A DNA stretch of 49,229 nt from CAYSPT01 sp964432985 (GTDB lineage: Bacteria > Muiribacteriota > CAYSPT01): positions 1 to 49,229 of the forward strand of contig CAYSPT010000037.1 in NCBI GenBank assembly GCA_964432985.1, in the 5' to 3' direction. Position 1 is the stretch's first letter. Every line of letters begins with the position of its first letter. Shown in pieces: positions 18,172 through 26,984 of this stretch. The translations under genes and the position numbers were made by a program. Under the pieces are notes generated by a model, which was given only the letters and a program-made list of their open reading frames with translations, ran no database searches and was not told the DNA's origin.

Positions 18172-18264
18172 TACTGGATGGCGTGCAGTTTTTCTCTGTC
18201 CAGGATCGTTGTTGGGGTTTGCGGTTACTGGATGGCGTGCAGTTTTTCTCTGTCCAGGATCGTT
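18172..18264 (-). repeat. 39-bp repeat, period 54, duplicating the 3' end of the Crp-like gene
   Basis: 18226-18264 (inside the gene, up to the TAA stop) is repeated at 18172-18210. The downstream copy re-encodes ILDREKLHAIQ and ends in TAG at the same position. Because the period is 54 (a multiple of three), read-through of the first stop would add 17 residues ending in the same peptide. Confidence 0.95.
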
Positions 18265-18896
18265 ATTTGACGGTTTTCAACTGCAATAGCCTTTATCTGC
18301 CTCAAAAGATTCATCTCCTTGCAGACGGTTTCCCTGTTTGTGCCGAGCATGTCCGCCAGCTGCTGGTGAGAAAGAGTGAGGTTGATAAGCGTTCCTTTTC
18401 CATTGGGCCGGCCAAATTTGTCCGCCAGCTGGACAAGTTTGAACGCCAGGCAGCCGTTTATATTCATGAATATGCGGTTTTCTATCTCCATCAGTTCGGT
18501 ATTCAGCTCTTGACTGATCATCTGCCGCAGTGCTTCATAAAATGCATTGTTTACGTCAGCAATTTTATTCAGAACCGCTATGGGAAAGCACACTATAACT
18601 GATTTTGACAGGACATGGGCGGTGAATTTGTGGGAATAAGGAAACATAAGCGGATAGATGGAAACCAGGTCACCACTGCTCTTTAACGATACCGTCTTGG
18701 TCCTCCCGCTGGGATGCGAACGGTACAGCCGTACCAGTCCCCTGTCGATGATGAATGCATCATTTATCCGGTCGTTCTGCCAGAAAATGTAGGAATTTTT
18801 CGGATAAATCCTCGTGGTAGCAGCTGCGCTCAGGGCCTGTAATTCGCTTTCGGCAAGGTGAGAGAATGCGTAATTCTGCCTGATGATTGATTCCAT
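18225..18896 (-). CDS. Crp/Fnr-family transcriptional regulator
   Basis: DNA-binding regulator of about 223 residues: N-terminal effector-binding beta-roll (IYPKNSYIFWQNDRINDAFIID region, about residues 25-50), dimerisation helix, and a C-terminal winged helix with LSHQQLADMLGTNRETVCKEM (split here as two adjoining segments of the Crp-type HTH), followed by ILDREKLHAIQ. No Fnr-type N-terminal cysteine cluster is present. The start is placed at ATG 18896, where homology begins; ATG 18908 is possible. The open frame extends to 19109 but that part has no family similarity. It is divergent from the promoter at 19099-19127. Its ligand and targets are unknown. Confidence 0.88.
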   Translation of the reverse strand: MESIIRQNYAFSHLAESELQALSAAATTRIYPKNSYIFWQNDRINDAFIIDRGLVRLYRSHPSGRTKTVSLKSSGDLVSIYPLMFPYSHKFTAHVLSKSVIVCFPIAVLNKIADVNNAFYEALRQMISQELNTELMEIENRIFMNINGCLAFKLVQLADKFGRPNGKGTLINLTLSHQQLADMLGTNRETVCKEMNLLRQIKAIAVENRQITILDREKLHAIQ

Positions 18897-19098
18897 GTCC
18901 CCAAACATCCTTCCGTGGATACGGTTTTCACCATGGACCAACAACATGTATACACCTGTTTGTGTTGCAAAAACCGGGCCAGTTGCCATCCCCCACATTT
19001 TCCGCTGTTTTTCCTCTTTGACCTGTTTCTTTTGTTCAGATTCTGTATACCACGTGTGATAAATATGTTCTGATTCTGAACAGTACATCCCATCTGCG

Positions 19099-19127
19099 TT
19101 GCCAACCAAAGGTCAACCTGCTACAAT
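19099..19127 (+). promoter_or_regulatory. sigma70-type promoter for the 126-residue hypothetical protein
   Basis: TTGCCA at 19099-19104, a 17-base spacer and TACAAT at 19122-19127. The predicted transcript starts near 19134, giving a leader of about 44 bases before ATG 19178. Confidence 0.65.
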
Positions 19128-19177
19128 ATTTTCAGTGCCACAGTTCTTGTGTGTTCTGTGTGAACGGAGTGATGGCA

Positions 19178-19558
19178 ATGCTGGAAGAAATCGAGAATGT
19201 GAAACAGGTTCCCGATGATTACCGTAGACGCTGGTTCACAGACAACTACTTTGACCTTATTGTCTGGTACACAGAAAGCGGGGCGCTGCATGGATTCCAG
19301 TTGTGCTATGACCGCCTGGGTGACGAACACGCCCTTACCTGGCTTCCTGATCAGGGTTTCAAGCACAACCGGATAGACAACACATTCAAGCCGTACTCCT
19401 TCAAGAAAACAGCCATACTGGTAGCCGATGGTATCGTGCCCATAGAATTGATCAAGCTGAAGTTTGTGAAAACCAGCAAGGAATTACATGAAGATATCAA
19501 GCAGTTTGTCCTTGAAAAGTTATTTGAATACGAGCGGATCATACGTGCCAACTTGTAA
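19178..19558 (+). CDS. conserved hypothetical protein
   Basis: A soluble protein of 126 residues that I do not recognise by function. It begins MLEEIENVKQVPDDYRRRW and has blocks typical of a small conserved family: WFTDNYFDLIVWY, GFQLCYDR, ALTWLPDQGFKHNRID. No signal peptide or membrane segment is present and the C-terminal third is helical (EDIKQFVLEKLFEYERI). The ATG at 19178 is chosen because GGAG lies 8 bases upstream; in-frame starts before it have no site. It is followed after 54 bases by the LOG-family gene on the same strand, likely as one transcript. Confidence 0.75.
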   Translation: MLEEIENVKQVPDDYRRRWFTDNYFDLIVWYTESGALHGFQLCYDRLGDEHALTWLPDQGFKHNRIDNTFKPYSFKKTAILVADGIVPIELIKLKFVKTSKELHEDIKQFVLEKLFEYERIIRANL

Positions 19559-19612
19559 CGGCAGGATACCGCCGATCAGTCGCGACGATCACCGGGGAAA
19601 GAAGAATTTTCA

Positions 19613-20194
19613 ATGATAAACAGAGTATGCGTTTTTTGCGCTTCCAGCCAGCAGACCGATCAGAGCTACCTGGATTCTGCAGGCAGACTGGGAGAACTGT
19701 TGGCCGGGAACGGGATCACCATCGCGTACGGAGGCGGTGCGGTCGGGTCCATGGGGTATCTGGCCAACAGTGCACTAGCTAAAGGCGGTACCGTCATCGG
19801 AGTCATACCCCGGTTCATGGTAGATCTGGAGTGGGCCCACGAACAGGTAACAGAACTGATAATTGTGGACACCATGCACCGGAGAAAAGAGCTCATGATA
19901 GAGGGCACCGATGCCATCATCGCTCTGCCGGGAGGAACGGGAACGTTCGAAGAGCTGTTCGAGGTCTTCACGTTGAAACGGCTGGGAATCTATTTGCAGC
20001 CAATTGTCCTGGTGAATACACGCCGTTTTTTCGAACCGGTCCTCAAGCAGCTCGACCACTGCATCAAGGAGAAATTCATGCATCCCAAACTCCGCCGGAT
20101 GTGGTCGGTGGCCGACAGGGTGGAAGATGTGCTGGCAACTATTGAGAACGCGAAGCCCTGGGACAGCTCCTATCAGAAATACGCCGCTTTGTAA
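19613..20194 (+). CDS. LOG-family protein (TIGR00730 Rossmann fold)
   Basis: Nucleotide-monophosphate phosphoribohydrolase-like protein of the LOG family, formerly called lysine-decarboxylase-like, 193 residues. It starts MINRVCVFCASS, has a Rossmann-type glycine region (AYGGGAVGSMG, about residues 39-49), the substrate motif MHRRKELM (about 88-95) and the hallmark PGGTGTFEELFEV (about 107-119). The motif set matches proteins that cleave ribose-5-phosphate from AMP or cytokinin nucleotides. The usual GGGRVGLMG reads GGGAVGSMG, a mild change. Cytoplasmic. It ends 29 bases from the convergent membrane-protein gene, with no clear terminator between. Confidence 0.92.
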   Translation: MINRVCVFCASSQQTDQSYLDSAGRLGELLAGNGITIAYGGGAVGSMGYLANSALAKGGTVIGVIPRFMVDLEWAHEQVTELIIVDTMHRRKELMIEGTDAIIALPGGTGTFEELFEVFTLKRLGIYLQPIVLVNTRRFFEPVLKQLDHCIKEKFMHPKLRRMWSVADRVEDVLATIENAKPWDSSYQKYAAL

Positions 20195-20223
20195 CTGCAC
20201 ACGACTCCGCGTGGGACGACAAC

Positions 20224-20658
20224 TCATAACATAGGCAGGCTATAATCACGCTTTTCAGAGGGGAAAAGAGGCCAGGACAGCACGGTCATCGTCCAGGCGG
20301 CCAGTTCGATAAATACGATCACCAGACTCCAGGGTAGAGCGACAGCGGCAAGCCAGGTAAAGTGCTCGGGAAGTGACAGTACCAGAAACAGCTGCCATAC
20401 CGGACGATACCGCTTGAAAAAGCTTATGGACACGATCAAGAGAAATATCCCGTAGATAAAATGGTAACCGATGAACACTGGTCTGGATACCGCCCAGCGA
20501 TTGTACAACAACAATTCCTGATTGCTCATGATGAACGGTACGAGCAGGGCAAACAGGGCAATCAAAGGCCCGAGAACGAGATACAGAACAGCTACGAATT
20601 TAATCCAAAGACCGGCTATCGGGTCTGGCAGGCGCACCGTTTCGGTTCCTCCGTTCAA
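20224..20658 (-). CDS. small integral membrane protein of unknown function
   Basis: A 144-residue hydrophobic protein with about four predicted transmembrane helices: near residues 18-44 (IKFVAVLYLVLGPLIALFALL), 62-82 (FIGYHFIYGIFLLIVSISFF), 87-100 and 104-130 (WLAAVALPWSLVIVFIELAAW). I do not recognise a family. Its start overlaps the stop of the STAND regulator by 4 bases (ATGA), so it is translationally coupled to that gene and may be its membrane partner or an effector it controls. Confidence 0.75.
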   Translation of the reverse strand: MNGGTETVRLPDPIAGLWIKFVAVLYLVLGPLIALFALLVPFIMSNQELLLYNRWAVSRPVFIGYHFIYGIFLLIVSISFFKRYRPVWQLFLVLSLPEHFTWLAAVALPWSLVIVFIELAAWTMTVLSWPLFPSEKRDYSLPML

Positions 20659-23600
20659 AGGGGTTCGATCATACAGGCACTGGCTTCAGGGTTGAAATAG
20701 TACTCGGCCCGGCCGTCGATACCCGAGTCGGTGAGAATGTACCGGGGGTTCTCCGGGTCGGATTCCACCAGTTGACGCAGCCTGGTAAGATTCACCATGA
20801 AGGTGGAGCGGTCACTGGGGGCGGCTGGTACTCCCCAGACTTTTTCAAAGGCCGCTTCCGCTGAGAAACGGGAGCCCGGATTCCTCATAAAAAAGAGCAT
20901 GAGCGGGGCCAGTACCCGTTTGCGGAAGAGAGGCACATCTCCGCGTTTATTCTCGTGACAGTTCTTCTTCTCGACATCCAGCCACAGATCGTACCGGTCT
21001 TTGCCCTGTCGGAGCTGCTCGACATCACTTGAATCGGCCGGGCTGCTTTCACCATCCCGGATGATCCTGTACTCCGCTCCGGCCCACGAAACAGCCCCTT
21101 CGCCGAACCGTGCGGCCAGCCTCCGCTGCATATCATCCACCCAGAACAGCTCCTGCCGGTTCAACCGCATCCGGCAGGCATTGTACTGCTTGTTCAGATC
21201 AGCATACTCTTCCGGACAGGTTTCCCGGAGCAGAAGATAGGCTTTGGCCTTGAACTCCCAGCTTTCGCTTTTCTCTGACTCATCCAGTAGCAGGTTGCCC
21301 AGGGAAACAACCTGCTTGTCCTGCGCCAGGAGAGCCGCCTCCACCCGGTGGGCAAGCCAGGTCAGGGTGAGCCAGGGAAACGTGTTTGACGGAAAGGATT
21401 TTTCCGCCAATTCAATCCATTCCAGCGCTTGTTCAGAATCCGGCCTCTCCAGTGCAACTTCGGCCAGTTCGGTGTATACAAAAGCAATCTCTTTCAGTGC
21501 TTCGGTATTTTCCAGCTTCTCCAGCGCTTCCCGCAACACCCTTTCAGCCTCGTCAAAGAAGCCTTCCAGACGGAAAAGTTGTCCCAGTCTCTGGTAGACG
21601 GTGCCGACCAGACGGGGATTGCTCACCCGGTTGGCCACTCCCTCCGCCTCGGCACGGGCCTTGATAGAACCGGCAGTGTCACCCGTCATCATCCGGTAAA
21701 TAGCCAGGTTCGTATAACACAGCGCCCTGGCCTGCTCGTGACCTCCCCCTTCCAGAAGTTCGAGGGATTCTTCCACCAGCAGGCAGGCCTGCTCCAGTTC
21801 ACCTTTCACCGTGGCCACCAGGGCCCGGTTGTTGAGAGTAGTGGCCCGGGCCAGCGGATCGAAGATTCCTTCCAGGTTTTCCAGGCTTTTGAGCAGGTGC
21901 CGGTCGGCCTCATCCAAACGCCGCAACTGGAACAGAAGAAGACCTATATTGTTGTGTACGGTGGACATGCCCAGACGGTCTCCCAGGCTCTCACGAATAG
22001 CCAGCCCTTTTTTAAAACAATCCATGGCTTTGTCCACATTTCCCAGCTCTTTGTGAATGGTTCCCCGGTTTCCGAACAAAGCGGCATGCTGTCCGGTAGC
22101 GTCCGACCCGCGCAACGCTTCGCCGGCCGTCCTGAGAACCCTCAACCCGGCAGTCAACCTACCCTCCCGGACCAGGATCATGGCCAACCGCTGAGAATAC
22201 TCGGCAATCAGAGACGGCAGCTTGTTCTTTTTAGCTTTGGCCAGGGCCTTACCCAAAAACTTCTTGGCGGCGGGAAGATCTCCTTTGCGCCACAGCACGA
22301 CCGCCCGTGACAGATACAATGATATTTCCATTTCGGGAGAATCAAAACATTCGAATAAACGCTCCGCTTCGTCGAGAAGCGCCCGTGAAATGTCTATGGG
22401 CGGTTCCAGGCGGTCCAAAACGGCCTGGATGAGGCGGAAACGGTCTATTGGTTTCCAGTTGGCACAGGTCAACTCCTTGAAAAAATTAAAAGCTTTTGCC
22501 CGGTGCCCCATCACCGCCAATGACTGAACGACAGCTATTACCAGATCGGGTGGAAGGGTGTCGATGTCCTGCCCTATCTCATACCTCACCGCCGCCAGTT
22601 CAGTGTACCTACCGGTCTTGAAAAGATACGGTGCCATGAGGTTAGCCGCTTCGATCACCGCTTCCGGTTCCTCTGAAGCCAGCAGCAGTCGATACGCTTT
22701 GAGAGCGTACCTCCCGATGGAGTCCGGGTCCCGTGACCTGAGCACAGAAAGCAGCTTCAAACCGTATGTTTTAAAAACATCCGTTTCCTCATTTTCGGCC
22801 ATTTCGTGAAAAATAAACTCCCGCACGGGAAGGGAAAGACGGACCGTTCCTTCGTAAGGATCGGTCTCAACCAGCATCCGGTCGGACAGACTGGAAATAG
22901 CCGAATCGGCACCCTCAAGAGAGCTTTCAAGCAGCCAGCGGCCGGCGGTTCCGTCGAGAATAGCCAGGTACCTCATGAGTGTTTTTTCCAGCGGGCTGAT
23001 GGTTCCCCACAGAGGCTCTATCAGACGGGAACCGAGCTCTCCAATATCCCGCCCCGCCAGCACATCGGCGAGTGTCTTGCGCTGCTGGAGAGACAACCCC
23101 ACCAGCCATCGCACAAATAATGGATGTCCCCCGGTCATTTCCACAGCGGTTTCAATTACTTCTTTATCCGGCAACCGTTCTCCGTGCGCTTCAAAGAGTT
23201 TTTCACACAAGCTGACGGCGGCGGCAGGCGGCAGACTGCCCAGGCGGATCGTAGCGATTTCTGACAGAATAACAGGAGATATGGCAGTTATCTGGGACCC
23301 GATCAGGACCAGGGCCGATTTACGCAGGAAATGGCACGCTTCATCGATGAACAGTTCAAATTCCCGGCCCGCGAACCGGTGGGCATCATCGATGATCGGA
23401 ACGATTCCTACATCTTCGAGGCTGGCCAGAAACCGCACGATCACCCCGGAGTTAATGCTGTCGGTTTTGAGTAGTTCAGACAGGAATTCACCGTGTACCG
23501 GACCGCAGCAGGAGGAAAGTTCCCCTAACAGTTCCCGCAGACCCATTCCGGGCAGGCAGCGGCACCAGACGACTTTTTTCCCGTCCTGCCAGCCTCTCCA

Positions 23601-23768
23601 CTGACGAACAGCATGGGCCACAAAAGCCGATTTACCTATACCGGGCAATCCCTTGACCATAACTACCGGATACGTTCCCAACAAGTTAAGAAAACGTTTC
23701 GTTTCGTCTTCCCGGTCGATAAAAACAGAGGGAGGAGACGGGATACCGGTGTAGTGGTCGCTGCTCAA
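20655..23768 (-). CDS. STAND-type ATPase with TPR repeats and C-terminal winged helix
   Basis: Large regulator of 1037 residues. The N-terminal NTPase has Walker A VKGLPGIGKSAFV (about 38-50) and Walker B GIVPIIDDAHRF (about 121-132), as in MalT/AfsR-like STAND proteins. Residues roughly 340-860 form helical TPR-like repeats (for example GNVDKAMDCFKKGLAIRES). The last ~100 residues look like an OmpR-type winged helix: FSAEAAFEKVWG, STFMVNLTRLRQLVE, PRYILTDSGIDG. In AfsR/SARP proteins that module is N-terminal, and MalT carries a LuxR-type C-terminus, so this order is unusual. Start is TTG after AAAGGAAC. Such proteins typically oligomerise on ligand binding with ATP to activate transcription; ligand and targets are unknown. 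Confidence 0.88.
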   Translation of the reverse strand: MSSDHYTGIPSPPSVFIDREDETKRFLNLLGTYPVVMVKGLPGIGKSAFVAHAVRQWRGWQDGKKVVWCRCLPGMGLRELLGELSSCCGPVHGEFLSELLKTDSINSGVIVRFLASLEDVGIVPIIDDAHRFAGREFELFIDEACHFLRKSALVLIGSQITAISPVILSEIATIRLGSLPPAAAVSLCEKLFEAHGERLPDKEVIETAVEMTGGHPLFVRWLVGLSLQQRKTLADVLAGRDIGELGSRLIEPLWGTISPLEKTLMRYLAILDGTAGRWLLESSLEGADSAISSLSDRMLVETDPYEGTVRLSLPVREFIFHEMAENEETDVFKTYGLKLLSVLRSRDPDSIGRYALKAYRLLLASEEPEAVIEAANLMAPYLFKTGRYTELAAVRYEIGQDIDTLPPDLVIAVVQSLAVMGHRAKAFNFFKELTCANWKPIDRFRLIQAVLDRLEPPIDISRALLDEAERLFECFDSPEMEISLYLSRAVVLWRKGDLPAAKKFLGKALAKAKKNKLPSLIAEYSQRLAMILVREGRLTAGLRVLRTAGEALRGSDATGQHAALFGNRGTIHKELGNVDKAMDCFKKGLAIRESLGDRLGMSTVHNNIGLLLFQLRRLDEADRHLLKSLENLEGIFDPLARATTLNNRALVATVKGELEQACLLVEESLELLEGGGHEQARALCYTNLAIYRMMTGDTAGSIKARAEAEGVANRVSNPRLVGTVYQRLGQLFRLEGFFDEAERVLREALEKLENTEALKEIAFVYTELAEVALERPDSEQALEWIELAEKSFPSNTFPWLTLTWLAHRVEAALLAQDKQVVSLGNLLLDESEKSESWEFKAKAYLLLRETCPEEYADLNKQYNACRMRLNRQELFWVDDMQRRLAARFGEGAVSWAGAEYRIIRDGESSPADSSDVEQLRQGKDRYDLWLDVEKKNCHENKRGDVPLFRKRVLAPLMLFFMRNPGSRFSAEAAFEKVWGVPAAPSDRSTFMVNLTRLRQLVESDPENPRYILTDSGIDGRAEYYFNPEASACMIEPL

Positions 23769-23813
23769 GGTTATGTTCCTTTCATATACCTGTGAATCGA
23801 ATATACCATAACC

Positions 23814-23984
23814 ATGCCTGAGAGTGAAAACATTGAAGATGCACCATTAAAGATGCATCATCATGCAAAGAAACATCATCATACAGAGAAACATCATCAT
23901 ACAGAGAAACATCATCATGCAAAGAAACATCATCATGCAAAGAAACATCATCATGCAAAGAAACATCATCATGCAAAGAAATAG
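23814..23984 (+). CDS. candidate histidine-rich repeat protein (56 residues)
   Basis: An open frame starting ATG at 23814 reads MPESENIEDAPLKM and then seven six-residue units: HHHAKK, HHHTEK, HHHTEK and four more HHHAKK, ending at TAG. Half of the repeat is histidine, as in metal-binding or metal-storage peptides. Against it: no SD site before the ATG, no clear promoter, and the reverse strand is also open (SLHDDV repeats, from ATG 24018 to 23782). The frame is bounded by a stop just upstream at 23793. It may simply be a minisatellite that happens to be open; codon-level conservation in relatives would decide. Confidence 0.35.
   Translation: MPESENIEDAPLKMHHHAKKHHHTEKHHHTEKHHHAKKHHHAKKHHHAKKHHHAKK
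23856..23981. repeat. 18-bp minisatellite, seven units
   Basis: Seven perfect-length units of CATCATCATGCAAAGAAA; units two and three read CATCATCATACAGAGAAA. The units are adjacent with no spacers. It fills most of the gap between the STAND regulator and the MATE transporter; the rest holds the 58-bp repeats. Confidence 0.97.
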
Positions 23985-24062
23985 CACCATGTGTTGCATA
24001 ATGAGTAACAATTTTCAATGGAAACAGCTAATTAGTGTAGTAGCCGCGCTTAGCGAGGCGAC

Positions 24063-24220
24063 GGCGAAGGTTTGAGTTGATCTTGAACCGGAGGAACTTC
24101 AGGTAATTCAACGCTATTGCGGCGAAGGTTTGAGTTGATCTTGAATCGGCGGAACTTCAGGTAATTCAACGCTATTGCGGCGAAGGTTTCAAGTAGGTCT
24201 TGAACCGGCGGAACTTCAGG
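24063..24220 (-). repeat. 58-bp tandem repeat duplicating the 3' end of the MATE gene
   Basis: Three copies begin at 24063, 24121 and 24179. The copy from 24179 is the C-terminal coding end (KFRRFKTYLKPSPQ region); the TAG stop at 24172-24174 is at the edge of the middle unit. The two downstream copies differ from the coding one at several positions, so the duplication is older than the one at 18.2 kb. Confidence 0.93.
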
Positions 24221-25584
24221 ATACATAACGCCATAAAGGCTTCAATGACGATTCCGGCCACGATTGACCACCATATACCCGGCATACCGATATACATCGA
24301 GACGATGTAGGCTCCCGGTACGGTTATGACCCAGTTTCTCATCAGGGACATGAGCATGACGGGCCGGGCGTCTCCGGCGCCCTGGAAACCTGCTCCAACC
24401 ATCATGGCCACTGCCATTATGCCGTATATTGGAGCCAGTATTTTGAATATGCCGGTGCCTGTGGAAACCACATCCGCTTCCCTGGTAAATATGCTCATTA
24501 TCTGTGGAGCGAAAAACCATATAAAAATCCCGCAGAATGTTCCGATTACCAGAAACCACGTAATAGCGGTCTTCACTATCCGCCGCGCACGGTCGGGCTG
24601 CCCCGCTCCCACGTTCTGGCCGGTCATGGTAATGACTGCCATACTCGCCCCCATCATAGGCAGGAAGACGAACGCATCGACTTTCATGCAGATTCCGTAT
24701 GCGGCGATGGCGAATGATCCGAATCGTGCCACGGCTTTCATGAGAAACGCAAACGAGGATGACACCATCAGCCGGGCGACCGTAGAGGGAAATCCCACCC
24801 GGAAGATTTCCACCACGATACGTGGCTGAAAGGTGAATCTTTTAAAGTCGAGCTTCAGGGGGAAATCTGTTCTAAAAAACCGCCAGGCATAGTAGAGCAC
24901 TCCCACAGCCCGGGAAGTGACAGTGGCGATGGCTGCGCCGGTTACCCCCCATCCGGTAAAACCGGTTGCGGACAGGAGACGGGCTTCCAAATCCGGAAGA
25001 CCGAAAAAACCGAACACGGGATTGTGTGAAAAACCGAAGATAAGCAGCGGATCGAGGAGAAAATTGCACAGCGACGAGATACACATGGCTTTGCACGGCG
25101 TGATTGTGTCTCCCAGAGCCCGGAAGGTGGAAGCAAAAGCAAACATGAGAAAAATGACCACCGAACAGGTCATGATGACTCTGAGATACGAGACCGCCAT
25201 GGCGAAAAATTCCGGTTTGGCGCCCAGGAACCCAAGCATGGGCTCGACGATCAAGTTGACTCCCATGGTCACTAACACGGTGAAGACGAACGCCAGGAAC
25301 AAGGCGTGCTCAGCTACCCGGGCCGCCTGCTCTTTATCCCCGGCTCCCCAGGAGCGGGAAATAAGAGACGACACCCCGATACTCATGCCGCCACAGAAGG
25401 TAAACAGGATGACCACTACGGTGAAGCTCATGGATACGGCAGCCACAGCCAGAGCCCCGATCATACCGACCCATATGGTGTCCACCAGGTTCATACTGAT
25501 ATGAAGAAACATGCCCAGCATCATCGGCCAGGAAAGCTTGAAAACAACGGGCAGGATTTTACCCTCCAGGATTTTTGTTCTCAC
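24172..25584 (-). CDS. MATE-family efflux transporter
   Basis: Inner-membrane multidrug or toxin efflux protein of 470 residues, using a sodium or proton gradient. It has about twelve hydrophobic segments in the two six-helix halves of the family, starting with SWPMMLGMFLHISMNLVDT (about 14-32); further marks are SLISRSWGAGD (about 72-82) in the first half and GQNVGAGQPDRAR (about 315-327) at the equivalent place in the second. Start is GTG with AAGGGAAG upstream. It follows rsmB by 10 bases in the same direction and could be the last gene of the long minus-strand operon. The substrate cannot be predicted. The 3' end carries the duplication described separately. Confidence 0.93.
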   Translation of the reverse strand: MRTKILEGKILPVVFKLSWPMMLGMFLHISMNLVDTIWVGMIGALAVAAVSMSFTVVVILFTFCGGMSIGVSSLISRSWGAGDKEQAARVAEHALFLAFVFTVLVTMGVNLIVEPMLGFLGAKPEFFAMAVSYLRVIMTCSVVIFLMFAFASTFRALGDTITPCKAMCISSLCNFLLDPLLIFGFSHNPVFGFFGLPDLEARLLSATGFTGWGVTGAAIATVTSRAVGVLYYAWRFFRTDFPLKLDFKRFTFQPRIVVEIFRVGFPSTVARLMVSSSFAFLMKAVARFGSFAIAAYGICMKVDAFVFLPMMGASMAVITMTGQNVGAGQPDRARRIVKTAITWFLVIGTFCGIFIWFFAPQIMSIFTREADVVSTGTGIFKILAPIYGIMAVAMMVGAGFQGAGDARPVMLMSLMRNWVITVPGAYIVSMYIGMPGIWWSIVAGIVIEAFMALCILKFRRFKTYLKPSPQ

Positions 25585-25594
25585 AGTCTTCCCT

Positions 25595-26962
25595 TCACCT
25601 GACGCACTTAAAACCGGCTACGAAAAAACCATCTGTTCCGTGAACATGCGGATACATCACCAGCCGTGAAGTATCTTCGCCAGTCAGGGTCATTGCAGCC
25701 GGTTCACCGGGAAGAGTCAGCGGCGCCGGTTCGAAATCGGCGTGTTTTTCCAGGAACTCATCGATAACTAACGAAGTTTCTTCCGGTTCCGTCGAGCAGG
25801 TAGAATACAGCAGCCTTCCCCCGGAAGCCACACAGCGGGCAGCGGCGGAAAGCAGGCGCACCTGGAGGCGCTTAAGCTCGAACAATTTATCCAGACTAGC
25901 TTTCCATTTGAGTTCCGGCTTGTGGCGGACCGTACCCAGTCCACTGCACGGAGCGTCTACCAGGACCCGGTGGAAGAGCCCCAGATCCTGCTCGAGTGAT
26001 GAAACCCCGGCCTCGGCCGCGGCATCGGCCGCGGCATCGCAGGCATGTACTGCCGGTGCGGGGAAGCCGCACACAGCGCAGCGCTGCAGGAGTTTTTCAA
26101 GCTTGAACCGATGGATGTCCACCGCGGCGATATCGGCCTCTCCCCGGGTGAGTTCCATGATGTGCAGAGTCTTGGTACCCAGGCCGGCGCAGAAATCGAG
26201 GATTCGTTCTCCAGGAGACGGTTCGAGCAGGTGGACCACCAGCGCTGAAGCTTCGTCCTGTATGGAGAACAGGTGCACGGGGAGCTTTTTCAGCTGGTGA
26301 ACCTGGCGCCGGGGAATCAGAACGATGTCGGGAGCGTACCGGCCCCGGCGGCACGTGACCTGAAGCACCCCAAGAGCTTTAATGGCTTCGTCCACGGTGG
26401 CAGCGGCGGTGTTCACCCGCAGCGACAATGACGGAGTCCGGTTATTCGCCTGACAGTAACGTCCGGTTTCATCAGGTCCGAATCGATTCTGCCAGCGCTC
26501 AACCAGCCACACGGGATGGGAATGCTTGATGGCCAGGTGCCGGGAAAGATCGTCAGCCTCGTCCGGATACGTAATCTCGCCGCTGTTGGTTACCGAGCGC
26601 AAAAGAGCATTGACGAACCGTACTTCCGCTTCGTGCCGGCAGGCTCCCCGTGCCAGGCGCACCGTGGTGTTGCAGGCAGCGTAAGCAGGAACAGAATTAA
26701 GAAACAGCACCTGGTACACTCCCAGGCGCAGCACGTTTTTAAGCGCTGGCCGGATACGCCCTCCGCGTTTGCGGTGCTGCCCGATTATCCAATCCAGGGT
26801 GTTACGGTATTTCAGAACACCGTACACCAGATTGGAAAGAAGACGCGCCTCCCGGGGAGCAATCCTGGCAGAATCGAGAGTCTTACGAATCAAAATGGTG
26901 GAGAACGCTCCCTGTTTCTCCACCCGATCGAGTATGTTCAGTGCCGCTTTGCGAATATCCAT
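25595..26962 (-). CDS. rsmB: 16S rRNA cytosine-967 C5-methyltransferase
   Basis: Methylates C967 of 16S rRNA using S-adenosylmethionine. The 455-residue protein has an N-terminal NusB-like RNA-binding domain (about 1-145, LLSNLVYGVLKYRNTLDWII), an S-adenosylmethionine site in LDFCAGLGTKTLH (about 262-274), DAPCSGLGTVRHKPE with the first catalytic-region cysteine, and YSTCSTEPEE with the nucleophile. ATG 26962 is preferred since the family begins right there; an upstream GTG at 26998 would overlap fmt by 14 bases. A run of alanine-aspartate repeats (DAAADAAAEAG) near residue 318 is a family-atypical insertion, encoded by a 12-bp tandem repeat. Part of the def-fmt-rsmB cluster. Confidence 0.95.
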   Translation of the reverse strand: MDIRKAALNILDRVEKQGAFSTILIRKTLDSARIAPREARLLSNLVYGVLKYRNTLDWIIGQHRKRGGRIRPALKNVLRLGVYQVLFLNSVPAYAACNTTVRLARGACRHEAEVRFVNALLRSVTNSGEITYPDEADDLSRHLAIKHSHPVWLVERWQNRFGPDETGRYCQANNRTPSLSLRVNTAAATVDEAIKALGVLQVTCRRGRYAPDIVLIPRRQVHQLKKLPVHLFSIQDEASALVVHLLEPSPGERILDFCAGLGTKTLHIMELTRGEADIAAVDIHRFKLEKLLQRCAVCGFPAPAVHACDAAADAAAEAGVSSLEQDLGLFHRVLVDAPCSGLGTVRHKPELKWKASLDKLFELKRLQVRLLSAAARCVASGGRLLYSTCSTEPEETSLVIDEFLEKHADFEPAPLTLPGEPAAMTLTGEDTSRLVMYPHVHGTDGFFVAGFKCVR

Positions 26963-26984
26963 AGCCGACCAATCGCCCGCCTCG

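Noticed and set aside
18897..19109. N-terminal extension of the Crp-like regulator
   Set aside because: No family similarity and no SD at 19109; it would also run into the divergent promoter region.
23856..23981. Possible CRISPR array
   Set aside because: Units of 18 bp are directly adjacent, with no unique spacers and no cas genes nearby.
23782..24018. Minus-strand 78-codon frame with SLHDDV repeats
   Set aside because: It is the reverse reading of the same minisatellite, open because 18 is a multiple of three; its flanks show no SD and no family resemblance. The plus frame is a little more plausible because of its histidine pattern.
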